Assembly: GCA_016508695.1 (NCBI GenBank) | Contig: VNKQ01000012.1 | Span: forward strand, 310,001-374,000 | Direction of reading: 5' to 3' | Origin: Hyphodiscus hymeniophilus | Lineage: Eukaryota > Ascomycota > Leotiomycetes > Helotiales > Hyphodiscaceae | DNA length: 64,000 nucleotides | In this document: one piece after another, positions 21,879 to 35,300 of the stretch | Numbering within the stretch: the first letter of the stretch is position 1 | Layout of the letters: the number at the start of each line of letters is the position of its first letter | The notes under the pieces: model-generated | Told to the model about the DNA's origin: nothing | What the model saw: only the letters and a program-made list of their open reading frames with translations | The model's database searches: none | Translations under genes and position numbers: made by a program

Positions 21879-24010
21879 TTACCCCCCTCCTTTTGCTTAT
21901 TTGCTCTTAGAGTTTGTTAGTATAAATATCTTCCTTATATAGTCCTTAATAGCAAATAGTATTCCCTATAAACCTATTCGCCTTTATTACTATTCTCTTA
22001 AATCAAGTTTAATAGCAAGGCTATATTACTTGTCTTAAGTCGAATTTATTGGGTTTTAGTCTCTTAAAGACTAAATCTATATATTATTATACGAACTTAT
22101 TTACTTTTATTACGATTTCTTTTTAATTTTATTACTTATCGCTTCTTATTATCGTCGTTACTTATAAGATAATTACCTCTAACCTTTCTTCTTTAGTTTC
22201 TTTTTTCTTTAGATAATAATAATAATAGTAAAGTAAGTCGATATTTAGTATAAAGAGCCGAATACTGTTTTACCCTCGTATATAATATAAACCCTAGATA
22301 ATACTAACCGGAATTAAATATCTATTATTATTTACTACGTTAGTTATACCTTTTCTAATATTAATTATATTAATTAAAATATAAGTTAAACTCCGCTCCT
22401 TTTCGCTTAGATATTATTAACTTTTATAGTTTAACTACTTTTATTTTTATATTGTTTACGCCTATAAGTATAAAAACTATAAAAACCTATAAGTTTTAAT
22501 TGGGTTCCGCTTAGAAATAGTCGCTAACCGTATTATAGCCTAATAATAGCTTATATTACTTATACTATTTAAACCCGCGCTATTAATACTACTATATAGG
22601 TTTTCTATTAGTCTCTAGGTATTTTTTATTAGCTAATAGTAGTTTTAGCGACAACGCTTATAAAGACCTTATAAAGGTCTTTAAGGCCTAAAAGGCTTTA
22701 AGGCCTTTATAGGCTACTAGTCTCTTCTTTGCGTATATTAACTATACTCCGCTTATTTTCTTCTATTAACCGTTAGTTCTTAGTCCCTTAGCTTTTAAAG
22801 TTACTATTATAATAACGAATATAGTCGCCTAGTAAGGCCAAGCGTAAATTAATGTTTTCCGCTCGTTTTCTATCGCTAACTATTATATAGCGCTAGTAAT
22901 ATCCCTTTAATACTCGTTTTCGGGCTTTACTATAATAATCCTTAACTCTAACTAAAATTTAGCGGGCTCTTAGGTTTTTTTTATAATTAAATAAATATTA
23001 TTATACTCTTTAAATATAATTTGTTTGACTTTACTTTTTAACGCTTATACTCTATATAATTTTAATTACTTTCTATTTCCTTTCCTTTCTTCTTTCTTTC
23101 TTATACTATTCTAGGACTATTATTAGTCTTAGCGTCTCTATACTTTATTTCGAAGTCGTTTATTATAGTAATATCCGCTAGGTTTTCTAAGGGTTTTTAT
23201 ATTAGTTTATAATACCTTAACTATTTTATAAGTACTTATCGAACTTTTCCCCTCTCTTATACTTTATCCTTAATATATAAGATTTTCTTTATTACGTATT
23301 CTTTATACGTTTTAATTAACTTAGGCTCTAGTTATTTATTATTAGACTCTTATCCCGGGAAAGAGTTATAACTTATTAGTTATAAGAAGTCTATATAAAA
23401 TACTAAGTAAATATTATTAGGAATTTTAAATAAACGAATAGAAACTAGAGATAAGACTTTATTTATTATATACTTTATATACTTAATATTAAGACTTTTC
23501 TTTAGCCGATTTATCTAGTAATTACAAAAGTCTAACTATACTTTATTACCCTTATAATAAATTAGGGCTAGTATTCTAGTCTTATTTGTATTATCCTCTT
23601 ACTTTTGCGCGGACTTTACTATACTTACCTAATATAAATTAACAATTCGCTTTATCTTTTTAATAAATACTATAGCCCTCTTTATTACGGGTACCCTAGT
23701 ATTACTCTAGGGCTCTAGCTCTAATAAGATAGGAAACGGCGCTTTATACTTATAAGTTACAAAGAAAAGGCTTATTCTAAGGGCCGCGTAATAACGCCCG
23801 TTTAACGCTAGTTAAGTTAAAGAGAGTTATTTCTTTTAATTGGATTACTCTTAGTTAATAATGTTTTGTAAGTACGCTTATACCTTTTAGTTTAGTCTTT
23901 TGGGGCCTCTCTTAGTTTATAGGTAATATACGGAGCTAAGTCTTTATTATATACTTATAAAGTAATAAAAGGTCTTTTAGAATATACTTATTTAGTTCGT
24001 TCCTTTATTA
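21879..24010 (-). pseudogene. Gypsy 3' segment, presumed integrase region
   Basis: Lies between the 3' LTR and the Copia insertion, where Gypsy integrase belongs. The strand is saturated with stops and I could not read a family motif, so this rests on position only. Confidence 0.45.
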
Positions 24011-24015
24011 CTTAT

Positions 24016-24282
24016 TATTACAAAATTAAGGCTTAACTAATCTTATAGTTATAAAATATCTAATTATACTCGTTAAATATTTAGTTATATTATATAATTA
24101 CTTAAGCTCTATCTAAGCACTTATTTCGCTAAGCTTTATAAGAGTAATTTAATACTTAAGAGAAGACTTACTTCTTCTTTTTCTTTTTTTAGACTAAATA
24201 ATACTTAATATACGCTTATTCGAGTAGTCTTTTCTTACAAACCCCTTTTTTCTTAAAAATTAGACTAATTATTTATATAATA
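24016..24282 (+). repeat. Copia 5' LTR
   Basis: 267 bp; starts TATTACAAAATTAAGG (TG eroded to TA). About twenty differences from the 3' copy, all transitions by eye. Confidence 0.93.
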
Positions 24283-26500
24283 ATTATAAGCCCGGTTTGT
24301 ATAATACTTAGGAATTATTTATTCTAAAAAGTATATTATAATACGCTATTATACGAGTAAATTTAAGTATATAGCTTCGCTTACTAGAATAAACGAGCTA
24401 ATTCTTACTAACTCTTTAAGAAGAATAACCCTTATATTAAGGTTTTCTCTAATTAAAACAATAACTAATTATTTGATTTATTTTATATATAATTACTTAA
24501 AAGCCTTTAAGTAAAGTATTAACTATTTTATAGTATGTTTACCTTATATAATATAGTAATTTTAGTCGATATTTAATTAAAGACCTAATTAGAATAGCTA
24601 GAATAATACTCTTTCTTTTATTATAACACTAGATTACTTAGTATTTTAAAATATATAAATTTAATAGTTCTAAGTACTCTAATATACTCTACGCTCCCTC
24701 TAAAAGTAATAGGATTAAAATAAATAATTAAGAAGCTAAATATAGTTTAGTAGCTTAAGCAAATTAAGTTTAATCTTACAAAAGTAATAAAGGCAAAATA
24801 GGATTATATTAGAATCGCAAATTAAACGCGTAATAAGACTCTAGTAACCTCTAAAGAAACGCTCTTTACTTTAAAAGAAATAAATCCTAGACTAAAACTA
24901 GTTATTCCTTTTAAACTAACTATTATTATTATAATATATAATAATATTTAGGGTCGATATTAAGCTTACTTCGAGTCGGTTATATAAGAGCGTAGAGAAT
25001 AAGATAAACAATTATAGAATCTTCTAGTAATCTCTAACTAAGTAAATTTATTTATTAATAAGGAAATACTATAAGCAATTAAGACTAGATTAGTACTTAG
25101 TAATAACACAAGCTTATAATTACTTTTAATTAAACTTAAGAATTATATAACTCTAATAAAAAGAACCTTTATAACTATAGCTCGATAAACTTACTAAGAA
25201 GTCTTAAAAGAAAGTTAAAAAAGCTTAATTAATTGCCTTAAGTAATTTTTAAAGTAAGAGAATATATTAACTATTACTTACGTATATAAACTTTTAAATA
25301 TCTAGCTAAGCTACCTTTTAGTTACTAATTTCTTAAAAGCAATTAAAAGAATACTCTTAAAGTTTACTTACAATTAAATAAATAAGGTAATTATAGCTTA
25401 AAAAATAAGAGAGGCAATTATTAATATTAATATCTTAAGATAACTCTTCTTAGCTTATTTATATAAGTAATTACTAGATATAAAATTAGTAAAATCTTAT
25501 TTAATAATAACTACTCTTAAAAGTTCTTTAAGATAAGATTAATTACTAAGTTCTTTTAAATATAATTGTTTATACCTCCCGAGAGGTAAAAAGTATTTTT
25601 AGAAACTAGAGTTTTATAAACGCCTAAAAGTAATAATTATTAGAATAACTAATTATAAGTTTAAAACTAAGCTTAATAATTCTAAAAAAGATAAAATTAA
25701 AAATCGAGTAAAAAGCGGCTATTAGAAATAGCTAATCGAAAAGAAAAAGTAAAAGTAATTCCTCGATAAGATACTAAACTCGAAGAAATAATAAGGTAAA
25801 TACTTAAATAGAGTTAATTATACAATTATTAATTTAGACTTATTTAAAAAAGTAAGTTATAAGATTTATTCGACCTTTAATTCTTTAAAGAAATACTTAC
25901 TTTTTAATAATATACTCTTTAATAATTATAAATTAATATACTTAATTAATATAAAAGACTTACTTAAGCTTAATTCCTTTATTCCTTTAATTAGTAATAA
26001 TATAATTGAAGTCGGTTTAAGTACTCTCTTAATTATTAGAAAAGGTACTTAAGTAATTAAAAATCTTTTTAATAGGCTAAAAGGACCTTATATATTTAAT
26101 CTTACTCTTTCGAATATAGTTATAATTAATAGTTTTTATGTAAATATTATTTTAAAAGCTTAAATACTTAAGGTAAGGGTTTAGTTTTATAAACTTAATT
26201 ATTTATTAAGATATAAGAGTATTAATTCTAACGTTATTATATTTAGTATAAAACGTAAATTTAATTTAGTTTTCCTTAAATATAAGCTACTTACTTTTTA
26301 CTTAGGTTTTTTCCCTATAATTCTAATATATATAAGACTAGTAATAATATACTTAACGATTAAATAATAACTAAAGAAGTTGTTTAAATAATTAAGAGAC
26401 TACTTAAAACCTTAGAGCGATTTAGCTAAGCTTTAGTATTAATAAGTAAGATACTCTCTAGACTAAAGGTCCTCGAGTTACTTATAAAAGTAGCTAAGAA
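24283..26500 (+). pseudogene. Copia gag/protease region, unreadable
   Basis: Position after the 5' LTR predicts gag and protease. Heavy RIP leaves no frame longer than a few dozen codons; I can point to no domain with confidence. Confidence 0.4.
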
Positions 26501-26559
26501 TATAATTATTAAGGGAATATTAATCGCATATTATAAAGCTTATACTCTTATATTAGCTA

Positions 26560-27000
26560 AAAAGTAAATCTCCCGCTAAGTATTATACTTTAAATCGCTA
26601 AGACTATTTTAAAGAATTATTTGGGATCTCTTTAATTTCTCTAGAGTATATAACGGTATTAGCTAGATTCTATTAATTAAAGACAAGTTTAATAAAAAGT
26701 ATTAGGGATTTATACTTATAAAGAAACGCAAGATTATAATTATAAACTCGATCTCTTATTTTAATATATAAGTAAAACGCTAATTTAGACTATCGATTTG
26801 TAAGATTAAGAGTAATTAAGATACTTTAGTAATCTCTTCTTTTAATATAATAGATTTTAAGTAATAGGCTAATATAAAAGAAATCGATATAAAATTAGTA
26901 TTAGCTTATACTTATAAGCCTACTAGTATAATCGAGAAAGCTAAGAGAGATATAATCGAGAGATTAATTAAAATAAGACTTATTACTAATTTCCTAGAAA
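26560..27000 (+). pseudogene. Copia integrase remnant
   Basis: At about 26640-26750 a plus-strand frame reads, apart from stops, like the Copia integrase core strand (LLIKDKFNKK..GFILIKK). Position upstream of reverse transcriptase agrees with Copia order. Similarity is weak. Confidence 0.5.
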
Positions 27001-28599
27001 ACCTTTAGCTAGAGATATATAAAGTAGTAATTTACTTATATACTATTCTTCCTTTTAAAGCTTATAAGTAACGCTTATTAAACGAAGTCTTATACTTATA
27101 GTTTTAGAACTACTTTAAGTAATATAATTAAACGCTCGTATAATAAGTAATAACTAATCTTAGACTTAACTAAAATAAGATTTATACTTATAATACTCGA
27201 GTATATACTTTAAAAAAAGAACAATAAGAAAGTAAAAACAAAAGAGTATTTAAAGTACTTTCTTAAGTATATATTAAATACTTAGTTAAATATATCGCGT
27301 CTAATATATATAGGATTTAAGTGCCTTAACTTAAAAGAGTAATTATTATAAGAGACGTAACTTTCGATAAAACTAAATTTTATATTTTTAATTAAGAGAT
27401 ATAAGAGTAATAGCCCTTAATAAGTACTAAAGCTATTGTTTTTCTAATTAAAAAGTATAAAATTTAAGACGCTACTAATAGAATTATTAAATATCTTCTT
27501 ATAAATAAGATATTCTCTTTTAAAAAAGAAGTTATAATTATATTAAAATATTTTATATACGAGATTTTAGGGGGTAAGCTTTTAAGTAAAGATAACGAGA
27601 GTTAGAACTTAGGGGTAAGTAGAGAAATTAGACTTTTAACTCTTAAATAAATACTTAAGCTAATAAACTTATAAATAAGAACTAAAAAGAATAATAACGA
27701 TTATTTATTTAAAAAAATACTTATAGTTAGTAATTATACTAATAGCAAGTTAGATAAGAGTATAGTTACTCGAGGATTAGTTTAGTTATTAAACGAGTAC
27801 CTAAATATAAGTAAACGATTAATCTCTTAAGTAGTTATATATTAATTTAAAGAACTACTTAGCCTAGCGTAAGGCAAATTTAGCTTTAGCGATTATAAAA
27901 TAATTACAAGTAATAGTCTTTTAGTAACAAAGAATAGCCTTTTAAGCAATACTCTAATAATAAGAGTCTCAAATTATAAGATATACTAATCGGGTAAATT
28001 AAAACGATAAGTATAGAAAAATTAATAGTCTAAGCTATAAATTGTCTTTAAAGAAGATTTAGACGAGGACGAACTAAGTATATTATATATTACTTTAATA
28101 TATACCTCGATTTTAAAATTAAGTTAAGAGTAGTATAATAAGTTTAATTCTTATTAACGTTTTAAAAGGACTTAAACTATAAAAAACAAGTTTAGATAAT
28201 ATATATAATAATCTCTACTTTTATTTTAGTAAATAATACTTCAAGAGAAAAAATACTTTTAGCTTTAAAAAGAGTTTACTAAAAAGATCTTATAAAAGTA
28301 TTAAGGTTATAAAGCGATCTCGAGATATATAAATATAATAATTACTTTATCTAAGATATAAGATTAAAAATTAGGAATTTAAAGCTAAGAAACTACTAAA
28401 GACAAATTAAAGTAAGCTTAGTTAATTTAAAAGCTATTTCTTTAAAATAAGTCTTTATTTATAAAGTAAACTTAAATAGTTTTATAATTTACTATAAGTC
28501 TCGGATTATTATTTATAGCGACCTTTAAAAAGAAAATTTAATTATTTCTATATATATTATTATACTTACTACTCGTTTGTTTCAAGTAATTATAGCTAT

Positions 28600-28960
28600 T
28601 ATAGCTTACTTTAATCTTAAAATTAAGTAATATAATATTATTAATACTTTTATTAATATTTTATAAAACGATAAAAGAGTACGGATAATATATTAGCTCC
28701 CTTTAGGCTTTAAGAAGGTAGGGTTTTATATAGAGATCGACTAAGCTTTATATAGCTTATAAGACTCTCTAGCTCTTTAGTATTAAGACTTCTCCTCGAT
28801 AATTAAGTCTCTCGGGTTAATTTAAAGTAAAAAAAAGCTATACTTCTTTTATAACCTTACTCGACAAATCTTTATAGTCTTTTATATAAATAATATATTA
28901 ATTTTATATTATAAAAGAAATAAGTAAAAGATATATAAGTTTATTAAAAAGCTAAAGAAG
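28600..28960 (+). pseudogene. Copia reverse transcriptase remnant
   Basis: Plus-strand frame around 28,690-28,800 reads LAPLGFKKVGFYIEID*ALYSL, the Copia APPGF..KLNKALYGLKQ block with Trp/Gln codons turned to stops. At about 28,880-28,912 the active-site block reads FYINNILILYY where active Copia enzymes have YVDDIL: both catalytic Asp have become Asn (G-to-A). The enzyme cannot work. Confidence 0.88.
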
Positions 28961-29419
28961 TTATATAAGCTTTAAGACTTAAGAGATATTTAATAGTTTT
29001 TAAGTATTTATATAGTTAGAGATTAAAATAATAAAATAATCTCTTTACTTTATAATACTTATATTAAAAAGATTACTCGAAAGTTTAATTTAGCTAAATA
29101 AAAATATCTATTTATATTACTTTTAAGAACTAAGCTTATTAAAAACCTAAAGATAATAATACTAAGCTTTATTAAAGTATATTAAGAAAAAGTAAAATTA
29201 GTTCTTTATATTACAATTATAATTAAAGTAAACATTGCCTTTACAACCTCTTAGCTCTTTTAATTCTTAATAAACCCTAGTATATAATATATAAAAGTAG
29301 TTAATTAAGTAATTAGATATCTTTAGGGAACTTATTATCTTATTATTTAATATAAAAGAAGCTTAGAAAGCTAGTTACTAATCGTATTAAATATATTATT
29401 TATAAACGATATTAAAACT

Positions 29420-29620
29420 CGGCGATTATCTTACGGGTATACGATATTCTTATTTAGAGGACTTATTACTTAAAAAGCAACTTAATAGTCGATAATATTA
29501 ATATTTACTACTTAAGTAAAGCTCTTAAGAGTAGAGTATATAACTAAAGAAACAATAGTATTATAACGATTTTTTAAAGAGATTAAACTCTTACTCGAAG
29601 ACTCTTAAATAATCTTCTAT
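29420..29620 (+). pseudogene. Copia RNase H remnant
   Basis: One frame reads GYTIFLFRGLIT*KAT..S then VEYITKE..RFFKEIKLLLED, the C-terminal Copia RNase H block (LFGGGPISWKS..STTEAEY), with Trp/Gln stops. Downstream of reverse transcriptase, as in Copia. Confidence 0.8.
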
Positions 29621-29929
29621 AATAATTAATAAACAATTAGATTAATTATAAGGGAAAATAAGAGAATTATAACTAAGCTACAATATATAAACATTTAAAA
29701 TATATAGCTTTACTAAGAGTATAAATTTGGAACGTTTAAAGTAATATACTTACTAATTAGCAAAATACTAATAGATAAGCTTACTAAGAATCTCTCTAGA
29801 TATAAGTTTAAATATTTCCGAGCTTTATTAAATCTATAAGATATATATAAAAAGATTAAAGATTTTAGAAAGGTATAAGATCTAAAGTATTAATTATATA
29901 AAAGTATCGATTAATTAGCGTCTAGTAAA

Positions 29930-32066
29930 TAAATATTAGACGGATTTCTAAGGATTAGACTAGGCATTTAATTAATATAGTTAAAGATTAGAAATTAGTA
30001 ATTAGATATTTTTTAAATATTAATAGAATCTATTAAGATTCTAGCTAGACATTACTAAGATTAGATAGATTAATAGTATATTTAGTAGAATATTAGTAAG
30101 ACTATTATAAAATTCTATATAGATATTAGTAAGATTAACTAAAAGAACTAAGTAGAGTTTTTTATACTTTAAAACTATAATATAGTAAGATAATATAATT
30201 AACGATTATATATTTTATTTTATAAGTTATTTATTTTATAATTAAGGGAATTTAATAGATTAATACTTATTCGGGTATTATTACTAAGTTACTTTAATAT
30301 AGAAAAAAAGAGAAAGAAAACATATTGTAAAAGATTATTTAGTATTTCTTTAAATTACTAATAGATTATTCGCTACCTTAACTACTTAGACTACGTATAG
30401 TATCTATATAAGTAGTAAAGGCTTAAGTAAGTATTTCCTACTTACTAGTCTTCAAACTAATAGAACTAAAAAGAAGAGTTTTAATATAGTAAGAAGTAAG
30501 ACTTTAATTGTTATTATTATCTTTATATTAACGAGTATTAATTCTTAGAGCGCAATTAATAAGATTAATAAAATTATTAATTTTTAGTATAGTTTAAATA
30601 GTAATCTTTAATTACTTTATTTTTTATATAAAAATTAGTATTAATTAAATAAAAACTTTATATTTAATATATCTTTTAATTAAAACTCTAATTAGCTTCC
30701 CGATAATAATACTTAATATAAAATAGCTAAGTATATAAAAGAATACTAGTAGGAATTAAAACGCAAGAGTATATATAATATTAGTAATACTAATTACTAT
30801 ATAATATAATAGAATTCTTAAAGTAATAATTATTAGATTTTCTAATTATTAAAGAAGACAAATAACTAAAGTAAGGCTAATCTCGCTAAGTATTAAGACT
30901 ACGAGTAAGACTACGAGAATAACGAGAAGAAGTATCTAGAATATAATCGTCTAGAATATAATCGTTTAGAATAAAAGAATAAAGACTAAAGTAAGTAGTC
31001 TAACTATATAAGCGGTAAATAAGACTATTATCCGGACGAGTAATAAGAATAAGAGTTAGTATAAGTAATAAGTATAAAAGCTAGTAACGGCGATTATATA
31101 ACTTAATAAGAGATAAGATTAAATCGTCTTTATCTTCTTTATCTTTATCTTCTCTAGCTTCGTCTTTCTTATCTTCTTTTTCTTTATTATTATTATTATT
31201 ATTATTGCGATTATTATTATTACTATAATCGTTAGTAAAAGAAGGGGGAGATTAAAAGAGATTATTAGATTTAGTAATAAAAGGATTAATAAGTGTCTCT
31301 ACTTACTCTTTTTTAAAGCCTTATATATTAAAAAGGTTAATTATACTAATTATTAAATATAAAGTAATAATTAAATAAAGCTTGGGAATTAAACTTAGAA
31401 TTTAGACGAAGGTAATCGATTACTCGAGCTTTTACTTATATTATTACTTGAGGTATTACTTATATTAATAATTAATAAGAAGATAAAAGAGCTATTAATA
31501 AAATAGTAATAGTATATTATTATAATAATATTAAAAGTTAACGTTATTATTTGTTATTATTATTAGAGGTTAAAAAGTTGCGAGATTGCGATTTTATATT
31601 TATAGCTTAATTAGTTACGCGCCTATTAGTGCGGTTAAAAGCGTGTTAAGTCACTAGATTAATTAAGGTAGCTATAGAGATTAAACGATATATAAAGTTT
31701 GTATTATTTATATTATTTGCGTTATTTATACTATTTATAAGGCTAAGAGATAAAAGAGATATTAGTTAAAACTAATTATAATACTAGTTACTACTAAGTA
31801 TAAGATTTCTAATTAGATTAATTATATTAAGTAATCAAATAAAGTAAACGCTAATATTTATAACTCGAAATCTATATATATATAGAGTATAGAGAACTTA
31901 CTTGCAATTTATATAAGTAAACGCACGCTATATCTTATAATCGACTTTAAATACGAGTATATATTTTAATATATCGAATTAAAGCTATTTGAAGAATATA
32001 AGGGATTAAGGATTATAAAATAATAGTTATTATAAAATAAAAGGTCTCTAGACTTCTTTATAATAA
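29930..32066 (+). other. Extra 2.1-kb segment of the Copia element
   Basis: Between RNase H and the polypurine tract. At about 30,890-31,060 one plus frame, ignoring stops at likely Gln/Trp codons, encodes a highly charged Tyr/Glu/Asn/Lys stretch with a repeated LEYNR unit. A low-complexity tract with ATT repeats follows (about 31,180-31,230). Could be an additional ORF or non-coding trailer. Confidence 0.4.
31185..31231. repeat. ATT/TTA microsatellite
   Basis: Repeated TTATTATT units, interrupted once by GCG, inside the Copia trailer. Confidence 0.8.
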
Positions 32067-32076
32067 CTAGGGGGTA

Positions 32077-32343
32077 TATTACAAAATTAAGGCTTAACTA
32101 ATCTTATAATTATAAAATATCTAATTATACTCGTTAAATATTTAGTTACGTCGTATAATTACTTAAGCTCTATCTAAGTACTTATTTCGCTAAGCTTTAT
32201 AAGAGTAATTTAATACTTAAGAGAAGACTTACTTCTTCTTCTTCTTTCTTTAGACTAGATAATACTTAATATACGCTTATTTAAGTAGTCTTTTCTTATA
32301 AACCCCTTTCTTTTTAAAGATTAGACCGATTATCTACGTAATA
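32077..32343 (+). repeat. Copia 3' LTR
   Basis: 267 bp, preceded by the polypurine tract and followed by CTTAT, matching the base run before the 5' LTR. Confidence 0.93.
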
Positions 32344-32348
32344 CTTAT

Positions 32349-35300
32349 AATCGCGCGTAATATATTATAGTATTACGCCTAATACTTTATAAACTTTTTA
32401 GCGTACTCCTTGGCTTTTATACTAGGCATCGCTTTTAATACGACGCACTTACTTAGTTAGTCCTTAATTACTTAAAGGTAATAGTTTCCTTAAGAGTTTA
32501 GTAAGTCCGTTATAAAATCTATAAAGATTTCTTAAAAGAATTAGTTAGGGACTAATAACGGCCTTAAGAGTTTATATTTATACTCTTTTTATACTTTATT
32601 TCTTTTATAATAGTCGTAATTCCTAAGGAATTACCTTATATATCTTAATTATAATAGCTAATAAAAACTATATCTTAATATAAAGACAATAAAATCCCGT
32701 CCTAAATATCTATAAACTAGCGAATTATAAACGGACTAAATAATCTTTATTCTAAGGATATCGTTTTATTAAGCTTTGGGTTTTATTATTTTATATTTGG
32801 CTTTTAACGAGATTAAGGCGCCCGAAACCTATAACTTATTATAATAGCAAAGATAGCTATTATTATCGATACTATAATCGCTTACTTAAATCTTTATCCT
32901 AATTTCGCTTAGGAATAATTAGGCTCTATCTTAAACTATATAAAGTATAGTCTTATATATTATATTCTTTTTTATAATCGTATCTTATAGCTTGTTTAAT
33001 TCTTTATTTTAAAAAAGACCTTAGGATTTTACTAATTTTAACGCGGGGTTCTAGTAAAGCTATATAACTAATAGCTAGACTAATATTATAAATAAAAGTT
33101 ATACTAATATAATAGCTACTATTACTCCCGCCTTTTTTACTTCTCCTAACTAGTTTTATAAGTAGTCTAGATATAATAACTAACGAAATCTCGATTCCTT
33201 ATTATCTTTACTTAACGTATTTTATTCTCTTTATAATAAGGTATCTAATATAATAACTTCGGCTCCCGGATAGTATATTAAAGTAAACTAAAATAAGAAT
33301 ATAATCTTATACTATCGAATTTAACGCTCGGACAAATATCTTTTTATTATAAAGTATTTAAGGTTCTTATAGTTTATAAAAACTATAAAGGAGTTATAAG
33401 TTTTTAGTTTAGGACCCTAGAACTTTAAGCTAGTAATTACTATAAGTATTTCCTTATTATAAATATTATAGTTAATTTTTACCTTATTAAGTTTTTAAGC
33501 AAAAAAGCCTACTAAGTAATAGACTTTATCCTTTTCTTATAAAAAAGCGCCTATTAACGCAAACCCACTATATTTAGTCTCTAAGAATATTAAGAGAGTC
33601 GGGTCCTAAGTAATAAGTATTAGGGCGCTATAAAACTTGTCTTATAACTCTTAGAATAATAACTCCTTTAGTTTACTTTAAGAGAATAATACTTTTTTAT
33701 TAGTTAGTATTATTAGTAGCCTAGTTAATTTAAAGTAGTTAAGGATAAATATCTTATAAAAGTTATAAAATCTAAAAAAGCAGCGAACCTCTTTTTGTAT
33801 TTTAAGCGACTTTTAGTTTCGTATAGCCTTTACCTTTTTTAAATCTAGCCCTATACCTTTTCTATTAATATAAATAATAAATCCTAGGTATTTTATCTTC
33901 TTTTAGGCGAATTTACTCTTTATTAGGTCTAAGAATAGCCCTCTTTCTTATAACTTTAAGAGAACGGTTTATACCTTTTATATATAGTCTTTTTTAAAAC
34001 TATTTAAGTAAATCAAAATATTGTTTATATAAGCCGAAATAAAGTTATTAAGTTATTTCTATAATAAACTATTAATATATTACTAAAAAGTTACTAGAGC
34101 CCCCGATAATCTAAAAGAATATATTAGCTATTCGAAAGAACCAAATCTAGTTCGAAATATAATCTTATATTTATAGCTTATTATTATTCGAATCTTATAA
34201 AAAGCAAAAATTACATCGACCTTTATTAGCTACTTAATATCTATAAGGTTTTATAAAGTCTCTAGTATTAATAATAATAAGTACTAATCCGGCTTTATAA
34301 TTGCGTTTAATACTCGATAATTATAATAAAACCTTAAGCCGCCCCTAGGTTTCTATATAAAAAGTATAAGAGCCGCTACTTTTAATATACTTAGTCGAAT
34401 ATATCCCTTTTCTTATAAGTTATCTAATAACTTGCGTAATATTAACAATTTGTCCTTAAATATATTATAAAGCGGGCCCTATAAGAAAGTAATTAGAGAT
34501 CCGTCTAGTTATTTACAAACTTCGATTTAATAGTCGATACTTAGCTAGTAAAGAGCTAGTTTATTTATTACTTGCTTTAAAAATAATAGAGTTAAGTCTC
34601 GAAGCTTTAAAAGTAACTTGTCTTATAATTACTTTAAAATAAGTTTTTTTTTCGTCTCTAAAGCTTTTCTAATATCCTTTAAAGTTATAATAACTATTAA
34701 TATAAAACCTTTATTATCCCTACAATTATAATAATAACGCCCCTCTTATACTTATTTCCTTATTACACTATAATAAAACTATTATTTTTTAAGCGTAGTC
34801 TTAATCTTATTATATATCTTTTATAAATTCCTTAAGATTATTAGAAATACTAGGTTTAGTATAATATATATAAACTATTTAACTAAATCTAGTTATATTT
34901 ATATAAAGTATAATTACTCTTATAATCTTTGACTTTTATATAGCTATAAAGGCTTCTTTTACTTTACGGCTTTTATAACTAATATATATAAGGCTAAGGC
35001 CTTTTATAAAGGCTTTGTTTATAATAGTATAATATTAGTAACCTTTATTAATAAGGGTAAAAGTTCTAAAGGTTTTCTAAAGGATTATATCTATATATAT
35101 AAGGTTTCTATTTATAACTTTTTTAACTCTTTTTTATTTTTTTACTAATACTTTATTTACTCTTAGGTCTTAACTTCGACTAAGAGTTATTCTTTTCCCG
35201 ACTTAAAAAAGTTAGGCTCTAACGTTTTATTATTGTCTTTTAGTAATAATCTAGTTTTAATTATATTTATCTTAATAAGCTATATTACTAGAGTATATAA

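Larger units (their letters stand above)
24016..32343 (+). mobile_element. Copia LTR retrotransposon, RIP-mutated
   Basis: Innermost element, 8,328 bp. Direct 267-bp LTRs (24016-24282, 32077-32343) are exactly equal in length and flanked by the target duplication CTTAT (24011-24015, 32344-32348). A G-run (GGGGG, 32070-32074) just before the 3' LTR is the polypurine tract remnant. Order on the plus strand is integrase-like, reverse transcriptase, RNase H, the Copia order. About 2.1 kb remains between RNase H and the 3' LTR, unusually much for Copia. All coding frames are destroyed by stops. Confidence 0.93.
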
